The translations under genes and the position numbers were made by a program. DNA of 64,000 nucleotides from CALFBG01 sp045110315 (lineage in GTDB: Bacteria > Bacteroidota > Bacteroidia > Chitinophagales > Saprospiraceae), in contig JBGCFY010000134.1 of NCBI GenBank assembly GCA_045110315.1, positions 12,286-76,285 of the forward strand, given 5' to 3'. The stretch's first letter is position 1, and every line of letters begins with the position of its first letter. The notes beneath the pieces were generated by a model. That model saw only the letters and a list, made by a program, of their open reading frames with translations. It made no database searches and was not told the DNA's origin. Shown here piece by piece: positions 27,557 through 35,949 of this stretch.

Positions 27557-29146
27557 TTACATAGAAGTAGTTGCCTCTTCCATAGTCACTTTTTTTCCGA
27601 CCATAGCGAGTTCCTTTTCTAGGTAGTCATATAATGGCTGGATGTGCATTTTTTCATCTGTCCATCTAGCTTCTAGCACCTCAATCATGTGGTGTTCGGA
27701 GATCATTTCTCCTTTGTAGTAATGTCTGACGATTGGGTGTAAGAATTGACTTTCCTTCGCTTCCATCACTTCATCTCTTGCGATTCTATTCGCATTAAAA
27801 ACGTCGACACCAGTCGTATCTCCATATTCTAATGTCAAAATAAATTGATGATCATCCATCCAAATCTTAGAGTCGTGGACGTAAGCGGTAGGTACTGATT
27901 CGGTGTAAGCGGCTGTTCCTTTTGCTGGATTTACCGTTAATAGGTCACAAATAAAACCAAACTGTTGCCACAAGCAAGAAGAGCGGTTAATGCCTTCCAT
28001 TAAACGATCGGTAAGGTTACGCACCGTAAATGCTACCTCTTCACTAGGAATTTCAACGTTTTGGTATTTATCATGCATGATATTGAATAAACAAGCTGCA
28101 TTGTAGCGGAATCCGTGGATAAAGGCAGAAGTGTGTTTTTTCCAATCTCTCATTTGCGTAAGTGCTCCGATGAAATACAAGTCGTCCACATTCGTAGACC
28201 CCCATGCACTTGTTTGATCAGGAAAACGATCATTAATAGCTAATGCAGGCTTGCACTCTTCTCCGAAAATAGAATCGTCGAATTTAAAACCTGTTGCTAC
28301 GATAACGTGATCGTACATGATTTCTTCAACTTCGTTATTCGCGTGCGAATAGTTGAAGGTTACATATAATTTACCATCTCTTTTTTCAACTTTTTCCACC
28401 GTAGCGTCAAGTACTGCATTTTGAGATTTAAGCTGGTAAGTATCTAAAAAGTTATTATTGAGCGCACGTAAATGTCCTACGAAGTGCGTTTGCCAAGCAA
28501 ATTTGATTGGACTTGGACTGGCAATATGAATTGTAGCTGCCGATGAAATTAATTCATCCGCTGTTTCGAAACCAGAGTTACCTTTTCCTAAGACAAGTAC
28601 TCTCTTATTGTTATATCTGCTCTTTTCAACGGAATAATCGATGTAATTCTCACAATGTTCGATTCCAGGAATATCAGGTGTATTCGGTTTAAAAGTACCG
28701 GTACCCACAACTACTACTTTTGCTTGATACGTATCTCCATTAATCGTCTTAACGATAAACAATCCATCTTTCTTATTAATAGAGACGACTTCAGAGTTAT
28801 AATTAATCTTAAGTTTAAATTGCTCAGCGAAATCCTGTAGGTATTTTACCAAGTAATCTGCAGAAGGGAAATAATCCTGAGAGTATTTGCCCATTCTCAT
28901 GGTGGTATCATCTGAAATTAGAGAATTCCAATCCCAACGCATTTTTAATTCTGGATCATCAGATCCAATATGCACTTTGTTGATAGAGATCAACGTTCGG
29001 CGTCTTGGGTATTTTTGAAAAAAGCTTCCTGCGCTTGCTGCTCTTTCTAGTACGACGTAACTAGATTCTGATTTTTCTTCAAGGTAGTATCCTAACTGCA
29101 AACCTGCTGGACCTGCTCCTATTACTAAATAGTCTAATGTATTCAT
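27557..29146 (-). CDS. FAD-dependent oxidoreductase / monooxygenase-like flavoprotein (FOXRED2-like)
   Basis: This 529-residue flavoprotein has an N-terminal FAD-binding Rossmann motif (GAGPAG, residues 10-15) with Glu34 placed for ribose binding. A second dinucleotide-binding motif, GKGNSGFETA, starts near residue 187 and should bind NAD(P)H. An ATG motif lies near residue 285. The stretches GSFFQKYPRRRTLISINK and NNNFLDTYQLKSQ resemble the animal FOXRED2 family. Its 190-residue C-terminal extension is not recognised. It sits after the exporter gene in a peptide locus, so oxidation of a building block or of the peptide is likely, but the substrate cannot be named. It lacks the look of SidA/PvdA amine N-hydroxylases. 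A stem-loop and a 191-base gap precede it, and a 16-bp direct repeat flanks it, so it may be a later addition to the locus. Confidence 0.85.
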   Translation of the reverse strand: MNTLDYLVIGAGPAGLQLGYYLEEKSESSYVVLERAASAGSFFQKYPRRRTLISINKVHIGSDDPELKMRWDWNSLISDDTTMRMGKYSQDYFPSADYLVKYLQDFAEQFKLKINYNSEVVSINKKDGLFIVKTINGDTYQAKVVVVGTGTFKPNTPDIPGIEHCENYIDYSVEKSRYNNKRVLVLGKGNSGFETADELISSAATIHIASPSPIKFAWQTHFVGHLRALNNNFLDTYQLKSQNAVLDATVEKVEKRDGKLYVTFNYSHANNEVEEIMYDHVIVATGFKFDDSIFGEECKPALAINDRFPDQTSAWGSTNVDDLYFIGALTQMRDWKKHTSAFIHGFRYNAACLFNIMHDKYQNVEIPSEEVAFTVRNLTDRLMEGINRSSCLWQQFGFICDLLTVNPAKGTAAYTESVPTAYVHDSKIWMDDHQFILTLEYGDTTGVDVFNANRIARDEVMEAKESQFLHPIVRHYYKGEMISEHHMIEVLEARWTDEKMHIQPLYDYLEKELAMVGKKVTMEEATTSM

Positions 29147-29153
29147 AATAACA

Positions 29154-29169
29154 AATTTATAAAATTGTC
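29154..29169. repeat. 16-bp direct repeat, copy 2 (upstream of the oxidoreductase)
   Basis: Exact copy of 27529-27544 (aatttataaaattgtc), ending 7 bases before the start codon of the oxidoreductase in transcription order. A copy on each side of one gene suggests a gained cassette or a site where the gene could be lost by recombination. Confidence 0.8.
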
Positions 29170-29296
29170 TAATTAATTTTCTTTCGGGTGTGTTCTGTAT
29201 AATCTATAATCGTTTTCCTCAGTAATCATTGATCAAAATAAATCAGTTCTAGTAAGTAAGCACTTAATGCCATTCTTGGTACAGAGTAGTAGATTA

Positions 29297-29333
29297 TAGG
29301 AGGTTGCGCTGATGTGCTCCGCACAACCTCCTA
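29297..29333 (-). terminator. Strong stem-loop after the exporter gene (candidate terminator or processing site)
   Basis: The arms taggaggttgcgc (29297-29309) and gcacaacctccta (29321-29333) enclose an 11-base loop. In minus-strand RNA they form a 13-bp stem with a single G-U wobble. It is much more GC-rich than its surroundings and starts 4 bases after the exporter stop codon. No U-run follows, so partial termination or RNA processing that lowers expression of the downstream oxidoreductase is as likely as full termination. Confidence 0.6.
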
Positions 29334-29337
29334 TCAT

Positions 29338-31026
29338 TTAACTTTGTATTCTATTAAGTATTAATTCTGGTTGCTTGATCAATTCATCTTTTACGATACG
29401 TCCATAATCGAATTTAATCATTCGCTCTGCACAATTGAAATAAGCATCATCGTGTGTAATGGCAATCACTGTTTTCCCCATTCGCTTCATATCAGGGATC
29501 ATAACGGTATAGAAGAATTTACGGAATTCAGGATCCTGCTCTGCTGCCCACTCATCAAAGATTAGAATATCTTTTTTTTCTAAAAGAGAGTAAATCAGCG
29601 CCATCCGCTTTTGTTGTCCTTTCGATAAAGTATGGAATACTTTATTATTCTTATCATCGAATTTGATCACCTTACGGAGCTTCATCGTTTCTAACAAGGA
29701 AGCAAATTCTTCGTTAGATTCTCTAAGATCTAAGTCATCGTAGTTTTCACTAAAAAGATAGTTATCCGTAAAAATAGCTGCGAGTTGATCTCGGTAGTAG
29801 GATAAATTATCTTTAGTAATGGTGTGACCATTTAAAGACATTCGACCCGACTTTGGAACATTCAAGCCACTGAGTAGATTAATAAAAGTACTCTTACCAC
29901 TACCATTACCTCCCGTAACGAAGATACTTTCGCCTTTCTTAATTTTGAGGTTAATTGGTTTAAGTTCGAAGGTGACTTTGTTTTCTTTATCGAGGTATTC
30001 GAAAGTAACATCTTCAAATTCGATTTCAGTGAATTCTTTATTGATTTCCGTGAGGTCACCGTGTCCTTTAGTAACGTCAACGGTAGCACTAACAATTTCG
30101 TCAAACTCTGTGATTCTCTTAATGGCAATCCCCATTCCGATGAACTCATCCATTACACCAATTACGGTACTGATCGGTCCCATCAAGAAAAGTAAGGTTA
30201 ACATGAAAGAAGTCTTTACAGCCATATCAATACTCATGAATAACGGCAATACAAAAAGTACAACTCCAATCATTACATACCAAGCGTAAGTTCCTAGTAA
30301 TTCATTACCTAATGCTCTAATCAAGAAACGAATTGTAATATCTTTCGCTTTGATTCGATTGACCGAAATAAACTTAAAAAAGATATTATCACTACGTGTG
30401 ATACTCATCTTGATTTCCTTAAATCCTCCAAGAAAATCATTGACATTCTGCATATATGTATCTGCTAACTCTCTTACTTCATTTTGATCTTTTTCAATTT
30501 GAATATTTCGATAAATATAGACGAATGCTAAAGCAACTAGAGAAGCGACAACGATTACCGCACCCCATAAGTTGATCCAGAATAAATAAGCGATACCAAT
30601 AATCACCATAATAGCGGCGTTAAAAGTTTCTAGAAAGACTAATGGAAATTGCTGAATCTGACGAACATCTCGTTCTGCCGTTCTTACTTTTTCTTCGGTC
30701 AATTTTAAATAATCATTATAAGAAGCAAATCGGAGCTTATCATAAATGGCAAGCGTTAGATCATTTCCTAAATTATAGGTCAGCTTAATCATGTATGATT
30801 GAAACCAAAGTGCAATGAAAAAAGAAACAATAATAAGCGTAACATATACGACCCAGTCTTTATCTGCTAAACTTGGATCTTCCATAAAAGGAAGCGGTGT
30901 ATCGGTAATCTTGTTATTAATCATCAATAACAAGGCTCCTGCCCAAAGACTATTCATCATCCCTAGGATCCCTAGGTTAATGAAAAAGAATTTAGATTTC
31001 TTTTGAAAAAGTGTAAAAAAGTTCAC
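29338..31026 (-). CDS. Cyclic peptide/siderophore export ABC transporter, fused permease-ATPase (SyrD/PvdE family)
   Basis: This 562-residue half-transporter should export the finished peptide across the inner membrane as a homodimer. Residues 1 to about 310 hold about six membrane segments. The ATPase domain follows, with Walker A GGNGSGKST near 379, signature LSKGQQKRMAL near 470, Walker B ILIFDEWAAEQDP near 489 and the H-loop AITHDD near 524. The DEWAAEQDP stretch and the overall length are typical of the SyrD/PvdE group found in NRPS clusters. The start is a GTG (31024-31026), 15 bases after the NRPS3 stop; no in-frame ATG lies nearby and the first membrane segment follows directly. Tight spacing indicates translation from the NRPS mRNA. 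A strong stem-loop follows the stop. Confidence 0.93.
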   Translation of the reverse strand: MNFFTLFQKKSKFFFINLGILGMMNSLWAGALLLMINNKITDTPLPFMEDPSLADKDWVVYVTLIIVSFFIALWFQSYMIKLTYNLGNDLTLAIYDKLRFASYNDYLKLTEEKVRTAERDVRQIQQFPLVFLETFNAAIMVIIGIAYLFWINLWGAVIVVASLVALAFVYIYRNIQIEKDQNEVRELADTYMQNVNDFLGGFKEIKMSITRSDNIFFKFISVNRIKAKDITIRFLIRALGNELLGTYAWYVMIGVVLFVLPLFMSIDMAVKTSFMLTLLFLMGPISTVIGVMDEFIGMGIAIKRITEFDEIVSATVDVTKGHGDLTEINKEFTEIEFEDVTFEYLDKENKVTFELKPINLKIKKGESIFVTGGNGSGKSTFINLLSGLNVPKSGRMSLNGHTITKDNLSYYRDQLAAIFTDNYLFSENYDDLDLRESNEEFASLLETMKLRKVIKFDDKNNKVFHTLSKGQQKRMALIYSLLEKKDILIFDEWAAEQDPEFRKFFYTVMIPDMKRMGKTVIAITHDDAYFNCAERMIKFDYGRIVKDELIKQPELILNRIQS

Positions 31027-31041
31027 AAGTATATTTTTTAG

Positions 31042-33714
31042 TTAATAATTAGAAAAAGTTTTTTCTTCGATAAATTTCATTGATAAATCTACAATCTTAG
31101 GGAGCAAGTGAAACTCTAGAATTCTAAAGTGGTTTGACATAATGTAGTGATGTTCTAATTCGCCATTTGTCATTTGCTTCCAATCCTTCATTTTCTTTTC
31201 AGTTCTCTTTTTGACTTTATTAGCCTCTAAGGCTAAAATGTCGGCCTTAATTTTATGCTTCCCTGGCTTGTATGCTTCCAAAACCGTTTGGGAATGTTCC
31301 AGTAAAGTTGTAATTCGTTCCAATTCACTCGGAGGGAAATCTACTTCGTAATCATTCAGGTGCATGGTCATAATTCCTTCCACTTCGTCACCGGATGAAT
31401 TCAATGCTTTTACTACTTTCCGATCTAAAGCTTTTCTCATTTTTTGATAATTCCAAGTTTTATTCGTTGGAAGGTTTTTATCAACTAAGATCAGTTTTTC
31501 GCAGCTTCGTCCATCTTTTTCAAGTAAGCGTACGATTTCAAAAGCAATCAAAGCGCCCATAGAAAATCCAAATAATATAATAGGTGCTGTTTTATCTACG
31601 ATCAGGTCCATCATTTCATCATAGTAAGCTTTCGCCATTTCTTCGATGCTGTTGTGAAAATCATCATCACGATCGAAGCCTTTAAATTGAAACCCAATAC
31701 AATTCACTCCAACATCTTCAAATTTATTCGCAAGCGGATAGTAAATGATTGACGATCCCAAAATAGGTGGTAACATAAAAATGGTTCGTTGCTCATTTTT
31801 GAGTTTATTCAAAGGCAACATCAAAGCATTTTCCTTGAACCCATTTCCAAAGACAAAATTGTCTTTCTCTTTTTGTTCCACAAATTCAGCTAATTGCTCA
31901 ATCGTAGGATTTTCAAATAATTCTCTAAGGCTTATGTCTACTTCTAAATCCCTCTTAATAGCAGAGACCACTCTAGTCGCCAATAAAGAATAACCGCCTA
32001 ATTCGAAAAAATTATCGTATACACTTACGCGCTCTACATTTAGTAACTCTTTCCAAATGGTCGCAAGCGATCTTTCTGTTTTATTTCGAGGTGCCAAGAA
32101 AGGCACACTTTTCATTTTAATTAATTGCTTCAATTCCTGTTCTAATGCTTTACGGTTTGTCTTTCCATTAGCGTTTTTAGGAAAAGCATCCAAAAAGATG
32201 TAATGAGCAGGCACCATATAATGTGGTGTATATTGTAGCAAGTAAGCTTTTACATCACTTGCCTCAACTTCAACATCTTCCCCTATTCTCAGGCAAGCAG
32301 CGAGTACTTTTGTTTCTTGATCATAAAAGACTACGGCATCTTCTACAATCTCATGCTGTAGTAAAAGTGCTTCAATTGAGCCCAATTCAACCCGTACGCC
32401 TCTAATTTTCACTTGAAAGTCTTTTCTTCCTCGAAACTCAAAGTTGCCATCTTTTCTAATCATTCCTAAGTCTCCCGTTTTATATAATAAATCATTCGGG
32501 TCTTTGATCTTAGGGTGCTTGACGAATACCTTTGCCGTCAAGGCTGGGTTTTGATAGTATCCTAAAGCACGATAAGCCGTGCGTACGTAAATTTCTCCAA
32601 CATTTCCTTGCTTACAAGGCATCATATTGTCATCCAAAATGATTGCTTTACATCCTGAAATAGGTTGACCAATTGGAATACTGTGCGCGGTATCGCGGAG
32701 GTAATCTATTGCGTAGGCAAATTTGATCATCGTCGTCTCTGACGCTCCGTATAAGTTAATTAGCTGTGCTTGATCACCAAAAGAGGCTTTCCAGTTTTGC
32801 ACATCTTCTCCGTATAAACTTTCTCCAGAAAGCAATACATATTGTAAAGCTTTAGGCTGTAACTGAGGTCGTTGGTTCAAACTAATAAGTTCTCTAAGCA
32901 CGGTAGGTACACAGTGAATGAGCTGAATTCCTTCGCGATCAATCCAATCGATCACTTCGTCCAAAGAAAGAACACCTTCTTTTTGTGGTGGAATACAACA
33001 AGTACCACCGGTACACAAAGGCACAAACAAATCTCTTAAGAAAGCGTCAAAACTAGGTGCTGCGAACTGGCTTACTTTCACCTGCTTGGGAAGATCCAAG
33101 TAATTGATTTCCCAATCAATAAAATGATTAATTCCTTTAAAAGCTCCCAAAATCGCTTTGGGTGTTCCCGTGGATCCAGAGGTAAAATAAATGTAACACG
33201 GATCATCTGCTTTCAACGTAGGTTGCGCGACCGTATCAACGGGAAGTTTTTTACTCGTGGAGATAAAGTCAAATTTCGCCAAAGCGGTATTATCTTCCAA
33301 GGGCGATAAATCGTAGTAACAGGCCGAGAAACTTTGTGCTTTTAAGTCTTCACTAATTCTTTCGAGTCGCTGCAAGTTTTCGGGTGCTAAAATGATCCAA
33401 CTAGGTTGATAATCAAGAATCAATTTCTGAATTAAAGCATTTGGAAATTCTGGATTAATAGGAACGAAAATTTTACCCGCTTTTAGAATACTGATCATAG
33501 ATTTTGCCGTTGCCATTGCTGATTTGACAAAAACGAAACAGAGTTCTTCGCGAGTACTCCCAAAATAAGTCAGATTCTTCGCTAACTCATCCGTCGCTGT
33601 TTTCAAGTCCGCATAAGTGCACTTCTCTTCTCCTCCCGCAATCGCTAGATGATCTGGAAAAGCTGCTGCTTGAGCTTCAAATAAATCAATAATATTTTTA
33701 AAATCAGTATTCAT
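31042..33714 (-). CDS. NRPS3: termination half-module A-T-TE
   Basis: This 890-residue protein activates and loads the last amino acid and releases the peptide. It starts directly at the A domain (IIDLFEAQ at residue 8) with no C domain; the matching C domain is the C-terminus of NRPS2. A3 is FTSGSTGTPKA, A4 FDAFLRDLF near residue 225, and A5 NLYGASETTMI, where GAS replaces the usual GPT. Pocket D A R H L S L M I matches no code I know; Arg at 239 could favour an acidic substrate (inference). The T domain has the serine in LGGYS near residue 575. The TE (about 630-890) has the nucleophile motif GFSMG near 717 and a likely catalytic His in SNHFRILEFH. It starts 27 bases after the racemase stop and ends 15 bases before the exporter. 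Confidence 0.93.
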   Translation of the reverse strand: MNTDFKNIIDLFEAQAAAFPDHLAIAGGEEKCTYADLKTATDELAKNLTYFGSTREELCFVFVKSAMATAKSMISILKAGKIFVPINPEFPNALIQKLILDYQPSWIILAPENLQRLERISEDLKAQSFSACYYDLSPLEDNTALAKFDFISTSKKLPVDTVAQPTLKADDPCYIYFTSGSTGTPKAILGAFKGINHFIDWEINYLDLPKQVKVSQFAAPSFDAFLRDLFVPLCTGGTCCIPPQKEGVLSLDEVIDWIDREGIQLIHCVPTVLRELISLNQRPQLQPKALQYVLLSGESLYGEDVQNWKASFGDQAQLINLYGASETTMIKFAYAIDYLRDTAHSIPIGQPISGCKAIILDDNMMPCKQGNVGEIYVRTAYRALGYYQNPALTAKVFVKHPKIKDPNDLLYKTGDLGMIRKDGNFEFRGRKDFQVKIRGVRVELGSIEALLLQHEIVEDAVVFYDQETKVLAACLRIGEDVEVEASDVKAYLLQYTPHYMVPAHYIFLDAFPKNANGKTNRKALEQELKQLIKMKSVPFLAPRNKTERSLATIWKELLNVERVSVYDNFFELGGYSLLATRVVSAIKRDLEVDISLRELFENPTIEQLAEFVEQKEKDNFVFGNGFKENALMLPLNKLKNEQRTIFMLPPILGSSIIYYPLANKFEDVGVNCIGFQFKGFDRDDDFHNSIEEMAKAYYDEMMDLIVDKTAPIILFGFSMGALIAFEIVRLLEKDGRSCEKLILVDKNLPTNKTWNYQKMRKALDRKVVKALNSSGDEVEGIMTMHLNDYEVDFPPSELERITTLLEHSQTVLEAYKPGKHKIKADILALEANKVKKRTEKKMKDWKQMTNGELEHHYIMSNHFRILEFHLLPKIVDLSMKFIEEKTFSNY

Positions 33715-33741
33715 TTTTTTAAAAATTTACTTAGCCTGGGT

Positions 33742-34479
33742 TTAAACTTTTACCAATAATGGGTTTCTCGCAATAATATCTAGTGGATCAATAATTGAGT
33801 AAGGATAGAAGAATGATTGTTCGTCTCTCCCTAGACTAGTCAGTAAATGAATCTCGGTACAACCCGCAATAAACCCAGACACTTCGTATTGCTTAACAAT
33901 TGCCAATACACGTGCGCTAACAGAAATTGGCGGTACGCCTCTTTTTAAGTATTTATAAATAAAGCCATGTAAAGCTTCTTGATGCGCTTCCGACATAAAG
34001 CAGATTTTATCTTTAATCTTATCCCAATCTTGGTGCGCCTCCAATACTTTCATTTGGTGCGTACCTTTCGTTGCTAAGAATAGAAACTTTCCTTCTCGGC
34101 GTTGAATGCTCCGTACCGTAACGTCTACCAAAGAAATGATTCGATCTTTAAAGTAGCTTGGCAATTGATCTACCACGTGGTGCATCGTAAAGCAACAAAT
34201 CACGTATTTAGTTGCACCAGCCCGATCAAGAACTTCTAAGGCTTTGAGTAAACCATCATATACGCATTGCGTTTCTCCTTTTAAGAAATTTGTAGAACGA
34301 TCTGGGATAGCTGGATTCGAATACTGAATGACAAATGGCGCAGACTGTTCCATCGAACCAAAAGAAAAGTATTTATACAATCTACTCACAAATTCCGCAC
34401 TAGCTAAAGGTCCCATTCCTCCAACTACGCCTAAAATTTCTCCTTCCTGCACTTCCGCTGTTTTGGTATAACTACTCAT
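33742..34479 (-). CDS. Aspartate/glutamate racemase family protein
   Basis: This 245-residue enzyme belongs to the cofactor-independent Asp/Glu racemase family. It would interconvert the L and D forms of an acidic amino acid in the cytoplasm. The N-terminal GGMGPLAS motif (residues 20-27) and both catalytic cysteines are present: C96 in CFTMH and C207 in GCTEIH. The first motif is usually CNTAH, so the Asn-to-Phe change may alter substrate range. It lies 38 bases after NRPS2 and 27 bases before NRPS3, exactly where a C-A linker would be. A comparable pairing is McyF in microcystin clusters. The assembly line has its own E domains, so the racemase most likely supplies a free D-amino acid for direct loading, perhaps by NRPS3. 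That link is inferred. Confidence 0.88.
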   Translation of the reverse strand: MSSYTKTAEVQEGEILGVVGGMGPLASAEFVSRLYKYFSFGSMEQSAPFVIQYSNPAIPDRSTNFLKGETQCVYDGLLKALEVLDRAGATKYVICCFTMHHVVDQLPSYFKDRIISLVDVTVRSIQRREGKFLFLATKGTHQMKVLEAHQDWDKIKDKICFMSEAHQEALHGFIYKYLKRGVPPISVSARVLAIVKQYEVSGFIAGCTEIHLLTSLGRDEQSFFYPYSIIDPLDIIARNPLLVKV

Positions 34480-34517
34480 AATTCTTCTTTTTTTAATTAG
34501 TAATATTTGTAGGCTTT

Positions 34518-35949
34518 TTAGTCGTTAAAAAATTCCATCAATTCGTTCTCTTGTGCTGCTCGTTCTTCTGCCGACAAGTAATTCAATTCTCCGATAGCCG
34601 TTTGCCGATTCGCTACAATTGATCTAGCTAACTGTTGAAAATGAGCCGCCATATCTTTCATTCTTTCTTCTCGGAATAAGCTTGCATTGTAGGCGAACAA
34701 ACAACCGATTCTATTGCCTTCCGTCAAAGCATACAAGGTAATATCGAACTTAGATCCGGTTTCCATTTCCGTAATGGAGTCTTCCCCTAAGTTCTCTTCT
34801 TCTGCTCCATCTACCACTAAGTCATCTCCCATTGCGTTGGGTTCGGACCATTGATTCAACATTGTAAAGAAGACTTGAAACAATGGCGCTCGATTCGCTT
34901 GACGTACGGGTTTAACTCGCTCCAATACTTTCTCGAAAGGAATGTCTTGGTGCGTATAAGCTTCTAAAGTAGTTTGTTTTACTTGGTGTAATAATTCCTG
35001 GAAACTCACATTTTGATTTACGTGATCTCGTAGCGCAAGGGTATTCAAGAAAAATCCGATTAAAGGTTCGACTTCTTGATGCGTTCTATTTGCAATTGGA
35101 ATTCCTACACTGATATCTTTTTGACCACTATATTTGTGCAATAAAGTTTTATAGATAGAGAGTAACAACATAAATAAAGTCACTCCTTCTTCTTGTGCCA
35201 GCTGCGTCAAGGATTCGCTCAAAGTTTTATCCATAAAGAATTTCAGTTTTGCCCCTTTTGATGCGTTAGCGGAGGCTAATTCGAAATCTGTTGGTAAATT
35301 CAAGACTTCTGTGCCCGATAATTTATCGTTCCAATACGTTAACTTCTCCTCTAATACCTCTCCGCTCAAGTAACTACGTTGCCACAAGGCGTAATCTGCG
35401 TATTGAATTTTCAACACGGGAAGATCAGGCAAACGATTTTCCATTTTCGCGGTATAAATTTCGCTCAATTCATTCAAGAAAATTGGTCCAGACCAGCCAT
35501 CCGTTGCAATGTGATGCGTCACCACAATCAATGCATTTTCTTCGGCAGATAATTTTACCACCTGAGCGCGCATAAGATGATCCTTCGCCAAATCAAACGG
35601 CTGATTAACATATTGATCGGCGTATACTTCTAAGTCCGTTTCATCTGCTTCGTCATAATTCTCAGAGAAATCTACGAAGGTCAAATTAAACTGATCTTCT
35701 TCCATGATTTTCTGATACGCTTGTCCTTCGATTTCTTCGAATACAGTTCTAAGCGTTTCGTGTCGATTGACAATATCTTTAAACGCTGCGGACAACTTGT
35801 CAAAGTCTAATTCGCCTTTGAATTTCGTAATCATCGGAATATGATAGTGCGTACTTTTTCCTTCTATTTTATCAACAAACCATAATCTTTCTTGAGAAAA
35901 AGAGAGCGGAATGTGTGCGGGTCTTTCCTGTACCGTAATTGCAGGTAGC
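34518..35949 (-). other. NRPS2 C-terminal condensation domain (acts for the A-T-TE of NRPS3)
   Basis: This is a complete LCL-type C domain (LSFSQERLWFVDKIEG, THHIATDGWS near 35510) with no A domain after it. It must use the aminoacyl-T domain of NRPS3 as acceptor in trans. The protein ends within ten residues of where the A domain would normally begin, and no obvious C-terminal docking helix is added. Confidence 0.88.

Noticed and set aside
29152..29159. Minus-strand TAAATTTG, a perfect Bacteroidota -7 box (TAnnTTTG)
   Set aside because: It lies 5 bases before the oxidoreductase ATG, has no -33 element at the right distance, and is inside the AT-rich direct repeat.
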